A stretch of 64,000 nucleotides of DNA from an uncultured Alphaproteobacteria bacterium (GCA_903934325.1 CAIZNH010000023.1:1-64000), one strand, 5' to 3'; shown: positions 43,297 to 52,883, counted from the first letter of the stretch. Numbers and translations are program-made. The notes: generated by a model from the letters alone, not told the origin.

Positions 43297-45129
43297 TCAA
43301 TCGTCCTTCTTGCGCCGCGCCTTCTTGCGTTCGTGCGGGCACAGGATCGCCTTGCGCAGGCGGATCGACTGCGGGGTCACCTCGACCATTTCATCATCGT
43401 CGATATAGGCGATCGCCTGCTCGAGGCTCATGCGGCGCGGCGGGGTGAGGCGGATTGCATCATCCTTGCCCGACGAACGCACGTTGCTGAGCTGCTTGGC
43501 GCGCAGCGGATTGACTTCGAGATCATCGGTCTTGGCGTTCTCGCCGATGACCATGCCCTCGTAGACCTTCATCTGCGGCGAGATGAACAATTCGCCGCGT
43601 TCTTCCAGCATGTTGAGCGCATAGGCGACCGCATCGCCATCCGAGTTCGAGATCAGCACGCCGTTGATGCGGCCTTCGATCGGGCCCTTATAGGGGCCGT
43701 ACTTCTCGAACAGGCGGTTCATGATCCCGGTGCCGCGCGTGTCCGACAGGAATTCGCCGTGATAGCCGATCAGCCCGCGCGAGGGGGCCGAGAAGGTGAT
43801 GCGGGTCTTGCCCTGGCCCGAGGGGCGCATTTCGGCAAGGTCTGCCTTGCGGCGCTGCATCTTCTCGACAACCGTGCCCGAGTGTTCGTCATCCACGTCG
43901 ATCACGACGGTCTCGTAGGGCTCCATGCGCTTGCCGTCTTCTTCGCGGAACAGCACGCGGGGGCGCGAAATGCCGAGTTCGAAGCCTTCGCGGCGCATCG
44001 TTTCGATCAGCACGCCAAGTTGCAGTTCGCCGCGGCCCGCGACTTCGTAGGCGTCCTTGTCTTCGGACTCCGTGACGCGGATCGCGACGTTGGTTTCAGC
44101 CTCGCGTAGAAGGCGGTCGCGAATGATGCGGCTGGTCACCTTGCTGCCCTCGCGGCCCGCGAGCGGCGAATCGTTGACCGAGAAACGCATCGCCAGCGTC
44201 GGCGGGTCGATCGGCTGGGCGGCGATCGGCTCGCTCACCGAAGGATCGCAGATGGTGTTGGCGACGGTCGCCTTTTCGAGGCCGGCGAGCGCGATGATAT
44301 CGCCCGCACGCGCGATTTCCACCGGAACGCGCTCGAGCCCGTCGAAGCTCATCAGCTTGGTGGCGCGGCCGGTTTCGATCACCTTGCCGTCCATGTCGAT
44401 CGCGTGGATCGGATCATTGACCTTGATCGTGCCCGACTGGACGCGGCCGGTGAGCACGCGGCCCATGAAGTTGTCGCGATCAAGCAGGGTGGCAAGGAAG
44501 GCGAACTTGGCGTCCGGATCGAGGCCGGGCGAGGGGACGTGCTCGATCACCTTGTTGAACAGCGGGGCAAGGGTGCCTTCGCGCGCATCCATGTCCTCGC
44601 TCGCATAGCCTTCGCGGCCCGAGGCGTAGAGCACCGGGAAATCGAGCTGTTCGTCATTGGCATCGAGGCTGACGAACAGATCGAACACTTCGTCGAGCAC
44701 TTCCTGCGGACGGCCGTCCGGGCGGTCGATCTTGTTGACGACGACGATCGGCTTGAGGCCCAGCGCCAGCGCCTTGCCGGTCACGAACTTGGTCTGCGGC
44801 ATCGCGCCTTCCGCGCTGTCGACCAGCAGGATCACCCCGTCGACCATCGAGAGGATGCGTTCCACCTCGGCGCCGAAGTCGGCGTGACCGGGGGTGTCGA
44901 CGATGTTGATGCGGGTGGTGGCGCCGTCATGTTCCCACTCGACGCTGGTGCACTTGGCGAGAATGGTGATCCCGCGTTCCTTTTCGAGATCGCCCGAATC
45001 CATTGCGCGCTCTTCCACGCGCTGGTTTTCGCGGAAGGTGCCTGACTGGCGGAACAACTGGTCAACCAGCGTGGTCTTGCCGTGGTCAACGTGGGCGATG
45101 ATCGCGATATTTCTCAGCGAGGAGGACAT
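43297..45129 (-). CDS. typA: Translational GTPase TypA/BipA
   Basis: A 610-residue ribosome-associated GTPase of the EF-G group that aids 50S assembly and stress adaptation. G1 is AHVDHGKT (near residue 11), G3 is DTPGHAD, G4 is NKIDRP; domain III/V blocks EVAGRGELQLGVLIE and the TypA-specific C-terminal region with YIDDDEMVEVTPQSIRLRK follow. The Lys/Arg-rich tail (ERKKARRKKDD) is typical. ATG 45129 is the start; the 19 upstream codons look untranslated. Confidence 0.96.
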   Translation of the reverse strand: MSSSLRNIAIIAHVDHGKTTLVDQLFRQSGTFRENQRVEERAMDSGDLEKERGITILAKCTSVEWEHDGATTRINIVDTPGHADFGAEVERILSMVDGVILLVDSAEGAMPQTKFVTGKALALGLKPIVVVNKIDRPDGRPQEVLDEVFDLFVSLDANDEQLDFPVLYASGREGYASEDMDAREGTLAPLFNKVIEHVPSPGLDPDAKFAFLATLLDRDNFMGRVLTGRVQSGTIKVNDPIHAIDMDGKVIETGRATKLMSFDGLERVPVEIARAGDIIALAGLEKATVANTICDPSVSEPIAAQPIDPPTLAMRFSVNDSPLAGREGSKVTSRIIRDRLLREAETNVAIRVTESEDKDAYEVAGRGELQLGVLIETMRREGFELGISRPRVLFREEDGKRMEPYETVVIDVDDEHSGTVVEKMQRRKADLAEMRPSGQGKTRITFSAPSRGLIGYHGEFLSDTRGTGIMNRLFEKYGPYKGPIEGRINGVLISNSDGDAVAYALNMLEERGELFISPQMKVYEGMVIGENAKTDDLEVNPLRAKQLSNVRSSGKDDAIRLTPPRRMSLEQAIAYIDDDEMVEVTPQSIRLRKAILCPHERKKARRKKDD

Positions 45130-45278
45130 TTTTTCGTGGTTCCAGTCTGGTCCCGGGCGCAGCCGATCCGGGCAGGTCATAAGCATGGCGCACGGCCGGG
45201 CGCGCAGGGGTAGGCCGGGTTTGTGGCGGGTTGGCGACAGGCCGCGACGCTACGGCAAGGTGCCGAGGGCGTGCTGCT

Positions 45279-45293
45279 TGTTGCAATGCAACA
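45279..45293. promoter_or_regulatory. Operator-like palindrome 1
   Basis: TGTTGCAATGCAACA is a perfect 15-bp palindrome (7-bp arms around one base). It lies about 170 bp upstream of the proposed promoter of the TonB receptor. The related GGTTTGCAACC occurs at 45351-45361. Confidence 0.45.
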
Positions 45294-45370
45294 TCGCGGC
45301 GGCGCCTAGCGCACAACCACGAATGGGGCAAGCGTCCCCGCGAGTCTGCCGGTTTGCAACCGCTTACCGA

Positions 45371-45390
45371 GTGTTGCGCCTGTGCAACAC
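45371..45390. promoter_or_regulatory. Operator-like palindrome 2
   Basis: GTGTTGC-GCCTGT-GCAACAC has perfect 7-bp arms with the same TGTTGC/GCAACA core as the palindrome at 45279 but a 6-base centre. It sits about 40 bp upstream of the proposed -35 element of the TonB receptor gene. Confidence 0.45.
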
Positions 45391-45546
45391 AGTGCCGATT
45401 TGCCCCGGAAAAACCCGCGCATTGCGCTTGTCGCGAGTCCAGCACTGGCTTATCACCGGCGCTCAAGTTCGCGGGAGAGAGCGTAGCGGAAGCTGCGTGC
45501 CGGGTGTCCGGCGCCGCGATCTGGGGATTTGAGGAGAGGAGCACCC

Positions 45547-48171
45547 ATGCGTTCGACCCACACCGGCACTGCCGGCTCGTACCGATTCACCCTTATGGCA
45601 GGCGCCGCGGCCTTCGCTCTGGCGATGCCGGCCGTAGCCCAGGCACAGGACGAAGAGCCTGAAATAGCCCAGGGCAGCAACGTCATCATCGTCACCGCGT
45701 CCAAGCGCGAACAGACGCTGCAGGAAACCCCGATCGCGGTTTCGGTGACCAGCGGCGAGACGATCGAGCGTGCGCAGATCCGCGACGTGCTCGACCTTCA
45801 GACGGTCGTCCCCTCGCTGCGCGTCAGCCAGCTGCAGACCTCGTCGGCCACCACCTTCATCATCCGCGGCTTCGGCAACGGCGATAACAACTTCGGGATC
45901 GAGCCTTCGGTCGGCGTGTTCATCGACGGCGTGTTCCGTTCGCGCTCGGCTTCGGCCCTGTCCGACCTCAACATGGTCCAGCGCGTTGAAGTGCTCAACG
46001 GGCCGCAATCGACGCTGTTCGGCAAGAACGCCTCGGCCGGTGTGATCTCGGTCGTCACCAAGGAGCCGCAGTACGAATTCGGCGGTCAGGTCGAAGCAGT
46101 CTACGGCAACTTCAACCAGATGTTCCTGCGCGGTGAAGTGACCGGCCCGATTACCGAGAACATCGCTTTCTCGCTCGACGGCACCTACCAGAAGCGCGAC
46201 GGTTTCGGCCGCATCGTGAACCTCAACAATGCCGAGATCAATGACCGCAACCGCTGGTCGGTGCGCGGCAACCTGCTCATCGAGCCCTCGGCCGACGTCA
46301 AAATCCGCCTGATCGCCGATTATGGCAAGATCGACGAGGTCTGCTGCCAGACCAGCAACGTGGTGGTTGGCGACACGACCGCGGTTGTCATCGGCGGGGT
46401 CGGCGGGCAGTTCCCGACCGATTTCTTCAGCAACGATAACTTCCTCAATATCGTGCCGGTCAACACCAACAAGAACTACGGGGTTTCGGGCCAGCTCGAC
46501 TGGAACTTCGGCAGCCTGACCCTGACCTCCATCACCGCCTATCGCGAACTGCGCAACGCCTTCACCCAGGACGTCGACTTCACCAGCGCCGACCTGACGG
46601 TGGAAAGCCGCGCGCAGGGGGTGGATACCTTCACTCAGGAACTGCGCCTGACCTCGGACTTCGACGGCCCGCTCAACTTCCTGATCGGCGGCTATTACTT
46701 CGACGAGAAGATCACCCAGGACAGCTCGCTGACCGTGGGCCGCGACTTCCGCAACTTCGCCGCGTTCCAGGCCGCTCCAGCTTCGCTGCTGCCGCCCAAC
46801 CCGACCGCTGCCCAGCGCATCGCCGTCGGCAACGCGGTTCTGCGTAACGTTGAAGGCGGCCTTGGCTTGCCGCTTGGCTCGATCCTCGGCGGCACGAACA
46901 CCGGTCTGACCCGCGAGCGCTTCGGCCTCGACAACACCTCGTGGTCGATCTTCGGCACGGTGGATTTCGAGCCGCTTGACGGCCTCGTCTTCACCGCCGG
47001 CTTCAACTACACCGACGACAAGAAGGACTTCGAGATCGAGACGCTGGCGCTTGATCCGCTGGCCAACATCAACCTCGTCGATGCCTTCATTACCGGGGCG
47101 ACCAGCGGGGCGGTGCGCAACCGCGCCCAGTTCCAGGCGCTGCCGGCGGCCAACCAGCAAGCGCTGCTTGCCGCCGCGACCAACCCTGCGGTCAACACGC
47201 TGCTGGGCCTCTCGTCGCTGCAGTTCCAGACCCCGTCGCCGTCCGTGCCCAACTCGGTCGAGCCGGGCCGGACCGCCGACAACAAGTTCACCTATCTGCT
47301 GCGTGCCGCGTATCAGGTCTCGAACGAGGTGAACATCTATGCGAGCTTCGCCACCGGCTTCAAGGCGAGCTCGATCAACCTCTCGCGTGACAGCCGTCCG
47401 CTGCTCAGCGATTACACCCCGGGTCCGCGCGGTTCGACCTTCGCGGCGCCGGCCTCGCCGATCATCAATGCGGGTCTGGCGACGCCGAACCTCACCACCG
47501 GCACCCGCTTTGCTGGTCCGGAAAATGCCGAAGTCATCGAACTGGGGATGAAGGCACAGTGGGAAGGCTTTGGCTTCAACCTCGCGGTGTTCGACCAGAA
47601 GATCAAGGGCTTCCAGAGCTTTGCCTTCACCGGCCTTGGCTTCGCCCTGCAGAACGCCGGTCAGCAGTCGGTCAGGGGCTTCGAGTTCGACAGCACCATC
47701 TCGCCGGTCCCCAACCTGGTGTTCACCTTCGCGGCGACCTACCTTGATCCGGTGTTCGACAGCTTCCCGGGTTCGGTGCTCGGCAACCTCACCGGCCAGC
47801 GCGTCGGCGGGATCCCGCAGTGGAACCTGCGCACCTCGGCAACCCACACCTGGGAACTGGGCGATGGCGGCACCAAGCTGATCACCCGCGTCGACTACAG
47901 CCACGAAAGCAACGTCAACATCAACAACGGCCTGCCGACCTTCAACCGGGCTCTCGGCAACACCCGGTTGTTCGAGCGTGAAGTGAACCTGGTCAACGCC
48001 TCGACCACGCTGGCGCTCGACAACGGGCTGGAAGTCGGCTTGTTCGCGCGCAACCTGCTCAACGATCAATACATCCTGACGGTGTTTGACGGCGTGGCGC
48101 AGGCCGGTACGGTGTCGGGCTACCCGAGCCCGCCCCGCACCTGGGGTGGCCTGGTGCGCTTCCGCTTCTGA
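45547..48171 (+). CDS. TonB-dependent outer-membrane receptor
   Basis: An 874-residue outer-membrane transporter. It has a signal peptide (about 1-35), a TonB-box-like IIVTASKREQ segment, a plug domain (ETPIAVSV ... RGFGNGDNNFGIEPSVGVFIDGV pattern, RVEVLNGPQSTLFGKNASAGVI) and a 22-strand beta-barrel ending in the aromatic RFRF terminus required for BAM insertion. This group of sphingomonad receptors imports varied organic ligands; the substrate cannot be read. ATG 45547 has a strong ribosome binding site. It is monocistronic with a terminator. Confidence 0.93.
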   Translation: MRSTHTGTAGSYRFTLMAGAAAFALAMPAVAQAQDEEPEIAQGSNVIIVTASKREQTLQETPIAVSVTSGETIERAQIRDVLDLQTVVPSLRVSQLQTSSATTFIIRGFGNGDNNFGIEPSVGVFIDGVFRSRSASALSDLNMVQRVEVLNGPQSTLFGKNASAGVISVVTKEPQYEFGGQVEAVYGNFNQMFLRGEVTGPITENIAFSLDGTYQKRDGFGRIVNLNNAEINDRNRWSVRGNLLIEPSADVKIRLIADYGKIDEVCCQTSNVVVGDTTAVVIGGVGGQFPTDFFSNDNFLNIVPVNTNKNYGVSGQLDWNFGSLTLTSITAYRELRNAFTQDVDFTSADLTVESRAQGVDTFTQELRLTSDFDGPLNFLIGGYYFDEKITQDSSLTVGRDFRNFAAFQAAPASLLPPNPTAAQRIAVGNAVLRNVEGGLGLPLGSILGGTNTGLTRERFGLDNTSWSIFGTVDFEPLDGLVFTAGFNYTDDKKDFEIETLALDPLANINLVDAFITGATSGAVRNRAQFQALPAANQQALLAAATNPAVNTLLGLSSLQFQTPSPSVPNSVEPGRTADNKFTYLLRAAYQVSNEVNIYASFATGFKASSINLSRDSRPLLSDYTPGPRGSTFAAPASPIINAGLATPNLTTGTRFAGPENAEVIELGMKAQWEGFGFNLAVFDQKIKGFQSFAFTGLGFALQNAGQQSVRGFEFDSTISPVPNLVFTFAATYLDPVFDSFPGSVLGNLTGQRVGGIPQWNLRTSATHTWELGDGGTKLITRVDYSHESNVNINNGLPTFNRALGNTRLFEREVNLVNASTTLALDNGLEVGLFARNLLNDQYILTVFDGVAQAGTVSGYPSPPRTWGGLVRFRF

Positions 48172-48197
48172 TCGCACCCGTAAGGGTAATGTGAAAG

Positions 48198-48229
48198 GGC
48201 CCCGCGCTGATGAAGCGCGGGGCCTTTTT
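48198..48229 (+). terminator. Strong intrinsic terminator after the TonB receptor
   Basis: GGCCCCGCGCT (48198-48208), loop GATGA, and AGCGCGGGGCC (48214-48224) make a perfect 11-bp stem, followed by TTTTT (48225-48229). This is the clearest Rho-independent terminator in the window. Confidence 0.9.
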
Positions 48230-48300
48230 CATTGCGCGAGACCGACGAATATGTTGATTTGTCAGGACTTGCCCGGAGCAAGACCAAAGGGGATCACGCA

Positions 48301-48780
48301 ATGGAATGGATGATTTTGCCGTTCAAACGGTATGCCGATTTCGAAGGCCGTTCGCGGCGCATGGAATTCTGGATGTTCCAGCTGCTCAACGCGCTGGTCG
48401 CGGCGGTGCTGGCCGGGCCGTTCTTCGTCGCCCTGATCTGCGCAAGCCTTGCCAATGTCGATGATCCTGCCGCGACCGAGGCTGCGGTGGCCGAGCTGTT
48501 CGCGGGAGGGATGGGCCTTTCTGCGATCGGTGTGGGGCTCTACGGGCTCTATGCGCTCGCCGCGCTGATCCCCTCGATTGCGGTGACCGTGCGCCGGCTG
48601 CATGACCGCGACATGTCGGGCTGGTGGTATCTCGGCCTGACGCTGGCGAGCCTCATTCCGCTGATCGGCTTTGTCTGCAGCATCGCGTTGTTCGTGCTGA
48701 TGGTGCTGCCGGGCACCAGCGGCTCCAACCGCTTCGGCGTGGACCCGAAGGATCCTTACGCCGAGGACGTCTTCGCCTGA
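48301..48780 (+). CDS. DUF805 membrane protein
   Basis: A 159-residue inner-membrane protein of the DUF805 family. It opens with a soluble PFKRYADFEGRSRRMEFWMF block (the family signature FxGRxxRxEFW), then three or four membrane helices, with RRLHDRDMSGWW between helices and GSNRFGVDP at the end. The function is unknown. ATG 48301 is chosen over the longer frame because AAGGGGA precedes it and it starts at the family N-terminus. Confidence 0.88.
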   Translation: MEWMILPFKRYADFEGRSRRMEFWMFQLLNALVAAVLAGPFFVALICASLANVDDPAATEAAVAELFAGGMGLSAIGVGLYGLYALAALIPSIAVTVRRLHDRDMSGWWYLGLTLASLIPLIGFVCSIALFVLMVLPGTSGSNRFGVDPKDPYAEDVFA

Positions 48781-48809
48781 CTACCGCTGAGCGGGTGTCT
48801 GCGCGGGCT

Positions 48810-51335
48810 CTAGAGTTCGCGCAGCGCCCGTGCCGGCTTGGCCCGCAGCAGCGGCAGCGATCCGCCCAGCGCGAAGGCCAGCACCAGCCCGACGCCAAGG
48901 CCGAGCACAGCCAGCACCTGGCTCCAGTCAGGCAGCCAGTCGAATTCGAACAGCTGGGTGATCACCACCCACGCCAGCCCGCCGCCAAGCGCGAGCGCCA
49001 CCAGCGCCAGCACCCCCGCGAGCAAGCCGTATTCGGCCAGTTGCAGCAGCAGGATCTGCCGCCGGCTCGCGCCCAGCACCCGCAGCATCACCGTGTCATA
49101 GGTGCGCGCCGCCCGCGCCGCGGCAATCGCGCCGAGCAGCACGGCAAGCCCTGCCAGCACCGTCACCGCCGCCGCCGCAAGGGTCGCAAGGCTGACCTGC
49201 TGGAGCAGGTTCCTCGCCTCGATCAGAATACCGCCCACCTCGATCACCGAGCTTGAAGGGAGTTCCTTCACCAGCCCCCGCAGCAAGCGCCCGCGCGCGG
49301 CGCTGTCCACCTGCTCCGGCAAGTCGATCGTGGCGGAGAGATTGTGCGGCGCATCGCTGATCGCATTGCGGCTGAAGACGAGGATGAAGTTGAACCCCAT
49401 GCTCTCCCAGTCGATCTCGCGCAGGTTGGCGATGCGGGCCGTGCGCTCGACCCCGAGGATGCCGACGGTGATGTAATCGCCGACCTTGAGCCCCGCCGCC
49501 TCGGCCAGCCGCGCGTCGACCGAGACCAGCGGTTCGCCGCGATGGAACGGGCTCCACCATTCGCCTGCCACCAGCCGGTTGCCCTGCGGGATGGTGTCGG
49601 CATAGGTCAGCCCGCGCTCGCCGCGCAGACCCCATGCGCCCTCGGGCAGCTCTTCCAGATCGGCGACGCGGATCATTGTGTCCTTCGGCCCATAGGCAAG
49701 CACCGCGCCGCGCATGGTCGGCACGGTGCGGATGGCCGCCTTGGGGAAGTCGGCCTGCACCAGTTCGAAGAAGCGCGGCTCCTTGTCGCGCGGCACGTCG
49801 AGGACGAAGTAGTCGGGTGCCTCTTGCGGCACGCGCTGCTGGATATTGCCGTCAATCGCGCTCTGGACGGCGGCGAGCAGGACGAAGGCGGCAAGCCCGA
49901 AGCCCAATGCCGTCACCAGCGCCCCCGTCGGCGCGCCGGGGCGGTGGATATTGGCGAGCGCGCTCCTGAGCAGCGGATTGGCGGGGCGGGGCAGGCGGCG
50001 CGCGGTGGTCTGGATTGCCCAGCCAAGCCCGGCAAGCAGCACCAGCGCGCCGCCCGCGCCGAGCAGGAATCCGCCCGAGAGCATCGGCTGCGCGGTGGTC
50101 AGCAGCGCCAGCGCGGCAATCGCGCCAAGGCCCAGGCCCGTTGCAATCAGCGCCCGTTTGTCGCGCGAGAGCGGCACGATGCCCGACCGCATCAGCGCCA
50201 TCGCCGGAAAGGTCCGCGCGCGCAGCAGGGGCGCGGCGGCAAAGGTGAAGGCCACCAGCAGGCCATAGGCTCCCGCCAGCAGCAGGGCTGGCGCTGAGAT
50301 AATGAACCCGCTCTCGACCGGCAGCAGGCCTTGCAAGGCGCTCGCCAGCAGCGGCGTTACCAGAATGCCCGCTGCAAGCCCCGCGACACTGCCTGCCAGC
50401 GCGGCGACACCAATCTGCATGGCATAGATGCGCACGATGTCGCCCGAGGTCGCGCCCAGAACCTTGAGGGTCGCGATGCTGGAGCGGCGCTGATCGAGAT
50501 AGGAGGACACGCCGCCGGCAATCCCGATCCCCGCAATCACCAGCGCGGCAAGGCCCACCAGCGTCAGGAAATCGCTCATCTGCCGCACGAAGCGGTCTGC
50601 TCCGGGCGAGGCGCGGTCACGCGTGCGGATGTCGAAGCCGGCATCGGGGAAGGCCTTGGTGAGCGTCTCTTCCACGCTTTCCGGATCGTTTGCGGCATCG
50701 GCAAAGGCGACGCGGTGCTTGGACTGGTAGAGCGCGCCCGGTTGCAGCAGACCGGCAGCGGCGGGCACGTCTTCGGCCACGATCACCGTCGGGCCGAGCT
50801 GGAAGCCTTCGGACAGGCGATCCGGCTCGTCCTTGATCACGCCTGCCGCGCGCAAGGTGATGGTGCCGACCTTGAAGCTGTCGCCGAGCTTGAGCCCGAG
50901 CCGTTCGAGTGCCGTTTCGGCAATCCACGCATCCGTGCCGCTCGGTGCGCCCGTTTCGCGGCCATCGGCCAGCGTCAGGGTGCCGAACATCGGCCACTTG
51001 GCGTCCACCGCCTTCAATTCAATCGGTGCAGCCGCCTCGGGCGTGCTCGCCATGGCTTGCAGACGGAAGCCGACCGAAACCTCACCATACTTCTCCAGCG
51101 CGGCCATTTCGTCGGGCTTGAGATCGCGCTGCCACACCTCGACTTCGAGATCGCCGCCGAGCAGCTCCTGCCCCGACGATGCCAGCTCACTCTCGATTGC
51201 GGCGGTCAGGGTGCCGATCGCCGCCAGCGCCGCCGTGCCGAGGAAGATGCACACCAGCAACAGGCGCAGGCCGCGGAACCGGGCGTTGAGATCGCGCCGG
51301 GCAATCCCCCAGGCGGTGGAGAGCGGCAGGCTCAT
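48810..51335 (-). CDS. ABC transporter permease, FtsX/YbbP-like
   Basis: An 841-residue permease with two FtsX-type modules: an N-terminal helix, a large periplasmic domain (about 40-240), three or four helices, then a second periplasmic domain (about 490-720) and three C-terminal helices. This is the YbbP layout; the family exports hydrophobic molecules or transmits mechanical force rather than importing nutrients. It starts 1 bp after the ATPase stop. Together with a divergent TesA-type gene it matches the E. coli ybbP-ybbA/tesA arrangement. Confidence 0.87.
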   Translation of the reverse strand: MSLPLSTAWGIARRDLNARFRGLRLLLVCIFLGTAALAAIGTLTAAIESELASSGQELLGGDLEVEVWQRDLKPDEMAALEKYGEVSVGFRLQAMASTPEAAAPIELKAVDAKWPMFGTLTLADGRETGAPSGTDAWIAETALERLGLKLGDSFKVGTITLRAAGVIKDEPDRLSEGFQLGPTVIVAEDVPAAAGLLQPGALYQSKHRVAFADAANDPESVEETLTKAFPDAGFDIRTRDRASPGADRFVRQMSDFLTLVGLAALVIAGIGIAGGVSSYLDQRRSSIATLKVLGATSGDIVRIYAMQIGVAALAGSVAGLAAGILVTPLLASALQGLLPVESGFIISAPALLLAGAYGLLVAFTFAAAPLLRARTFPAMALMRSGIVPLSRDKRALIATGLGLGAIAALALLTTAQPMLSGGFLLGAGGALVLLAGLGWAIQTTARRLPRPANPLLRSALANIHRPGAPTGALVTALGFGLAAFVLLAAVQSAIDGNIQQRVPQEAPDYFVLDVPRDKEPRFFELVQADFPKAAIRTVPTMRGAVLAYGPKDTMIRVADLEELPEGAWGLRGERGLTYADTIPQGNRLVAGEWWSPFHRGEPLVSVDARLAEAAGLKVGDYITVGILGVERTARIANLREIDWESMGFNFILVFSRNAISDAPHNLSATIDLPEQVDSAARGRLLRGLVKELPSSSVIEVGGILIEARNLLQQVSLATLAAAAVTVLAGLAVLLGAIAAARAARTYDTVMLRVLGASRRQILLLQLAEYGLLAGVLALVALALGGGLAWVVITQLFEFDWLPDWSQVLAVLGLGVGLVLAFALGGSLPLLRAKPARALREL

Positions 51336-51336
51336 G

Positions 51337-52026
51337 TCAGTTCGCCGTGTCCGAGACGATCACCCCGTCGGCCATGGTCAGCACCCGCTCGCAGCGCGCG
51401 GCCAGCGATGCATCATGGGTGATGATCAGAAGCGTTGCTCCGGTCTCGGCGCGGCGGGCGAACAGGAGGTTGATGATCTCCTCGCCGGTCGCCGCATCGA
51501 GATTGCCGGTCGGCTCGTCGGCGAAGATCAGTTCGGGGCGCGGCGCGGTGGCGCGCGCAATGGCGACACGCTGCTGCTCGCCGCCCGAAAGCTGGGTGGG
51601 ATAGTGCTCGGTGCGATGGCCAAGGCCGACCGCTTCGAGTTCGGCGATCGCGCGCGGGGCGGCATTGTCCATGCCCGCGAGTTCCATCGGGGTGGCGACA
51701 TTCTCGGCCGCGGTCATTGTCGGCAACAGGTGGAAGGCCTGCAAGACGATTCCGATCCGCCCCCGGCGCGCGGCGGCAAGGCCGTCTTCATCAAGCCCTG
51801 TGAAATCCGCGCCCGCCACTGTCAGGCTTCCCCCGCTGGCGCGTTCGAGGCCGGAGAGCACCGCCATCAGCGAGCTCTTGCCCGAGCCCGAGGGGCCGAG
51901 CAGCGCGACCACCGCGCCGTGGGGAATATCGAGGTCGATACCACGCAGGATCGTGACCGGCGCGGCACTGCTGCCGAGGGTCAGGGTGAGATTGCGGGCG
52001 AAGATTGCGAGAGAGGGACTTGTCAC
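51337..52026 (-). CDS. ABC transporter ATP-binding protein, YbbA/LolD-like
   Basis: A 229-residue ABC ATPase. Walker A is GPSGSGKSS, the Q-loop is VLQAFHLLP, the signature is LSGGEQQRVAIARA, Walker B is LIFADEPTGNLD and the H-loop His lies in IITHDASLAA. It powers the adjacent permease. It uses a GTG start at 52026. LolD-like proteins share these motifs, but the partner permease is YbbP-like, not LolC/E. Confidence 0.92.
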   Translation of the reverse strand: MTSPSLAIFARNLTLTLGSSAAPVTILRGIDLDIPHGAVVALLGPSGSGKSSLMAVLSGLERASGGSLTVAGADFTGLDEDGLAAARRGRIGIVLQAFHLLPTMTAAENVATPMELAGMDNAAPRAIAELEAVGLGHRTEHYPTQLSGGEQQRVAIARATAPRPELIFADEPTGNLDAATGEEIINLLFARRAETGATLLIITHDASLAARCERVLTMADGVIVSDTAN

Positions 52027-52085
52027 GGGGTTCCGATGGCATAGGTGAGGGGCTGCAACAAGCTACAGCTAAGGAAGGCTCGCGG

Positions 52086-52802
52086 ATGCACAAGCGCGGT
52101 TGGTCGAATATCGGGATGGTTTGCACGATTGCGCTGATGTTGGCAGCGTGCAGCGGCGAGGCAGAGGATGCCGCGCCCGCGCCCGCGGCAGAGGCGGCGG
52201 CCGAGGCTGCCTTGCCCGCGATTCCCGTGATGGGTCCCGAACGCCGCACCCTCGCCTTCGGTGACAGCCTGTTTGCAGGCTATGGCCTCAAGGACGGGGA
52301 AAGCTACCCGGCGCGGCTGGAAGCGGCCCTGCGCGCCAAGGGGGTGAATGCGAAAATCACCAATGCCGGCGTATCGGGCGATACCAGCGCGGCAGGCGCG
52401 CAGCGGCTCGCCTTCACGCTCGATGCCCAGAAGGAAAAGCCCGATCTGTTCATTCTCGAACTGGGCGGCAATGATCTGCTGCGCGGCATTTCGCCCGATC
52501 AGACCAAGGCCAATATCGGCCAGATGCTCGCCGAGTTGAAAAAGCGGGGCATTCCGGTGCTGGTGATGGGCATGCGCTCGCCCCCCAATTACGGGCCGGA
52601 ATATCAGGCCCAGTTCGATGCGCTCTACCGCGATCTGGCGAAAGAATATGGCGCTGCGCTCATCCCCTTCTGGCTGGAGGACATCTACCGCGAGCCGGAC
52701 CTGTTCCAGAACGACAATATCCACCCCACCGCAGCTGGCATCGAACGGCTGGTGGCCGCGACCATGGGGGATGTGGAAGGGGCGCTGCCCAAGGCGGAGT
52801 GA
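52086..52802 (+). CDS. SGNH-family arylesterase/lysophospholipase lipoprotein, TesA-like
   Basis: A 238-residue SGNH hydrolase. The lipobox LAAC near residue 21 suggests it is membrane-anchored rather than free periplasmic like E. coli TesA. Block I is AFGDSLFAGYG (Ser nucleophile), block III LGGNDLLRG, and block V DNIHPTAAG with the catalytic Asp and His. It hydrolyses thioesters, arylesters or lysophospholipids in related proteins. It is divergent from the ybbA-like gene by 59 bp, an order conserved with E. coli. Confidence 0.89.
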   Translation: MHKRGWSNIGMVCTIALMLAACSGEAEDAAPAPAAEAAAEAALPAIPVMGPERRTLAFGDSLFAGYGLKDGESYPARLEAALRAKGVNAKITNAGVSGDTSAAGAQRLAFTLDAQKEKPDLFILELGGNDLLRGISPDQTKANIGQMLAELKKRGIPVLVMGMRSPPNYGPEYQAQFDALYRDLAKEYGAALIPFWLEDIYREPDLFQNDNIHPTAAGIERLVAATMGDVEGALPKAE

Positions 52803-52810
52803 AACCACCT

Positions 52811-52875
52811 CCGTTCGCCTCGAGCGCAGTCGAGAGGCATTGCACGCGCGTCTCGACTGCGCTCGACACGAACGG
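52811..52875. repeat. Dispersed intergenic inverted repeat
   Basis: CCGTTCG plus TCGAGCGCAGTCGAGA (52820-52835) and its exact complement TCTCGACTGCGCTCGA (52851-52866) plus CGAACGG (52869-52875) form a long interrupted hairpin around 15 bp. The unit TTCGTGTCGAGCGCAGTCGAGA is, from memory, frequent between genes in sphingomonads. It separates the ends of the convergent esterase and recF genes. Confidence 0.7.
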
Positions 52876-52883
52876 GGATGGTC

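Larger units (their letters stand above)
45130..45546 (+). promoter_or_regulatory. 417-bp intergenic region with promoter and palindromes for the TonB receptor
   Basis: No convincing ORF, tRNA or riboswitch core is visible. A possible sigma-70-like promoter TTGTCG (45428-45433), 17-bp spacer, TATCAC (45451-45456) precedes a leader of about 80 nt and a GAGGAGAGGAG ribosome binding site. Upstream lie three TTGC/GCAA palindromes (listed separately). The typA start is at the other end, so this is a divergent control region. Confidence 0.45.

Noticed and set aside
45463-48177. 904-codon open frame antisense to the TonB receptor
   Set aside because: It mirrors the receptor gene on the other strand in GC-rich DNA, has no domain, and the receptor has full plug, barrel and terminal aromatic signals.
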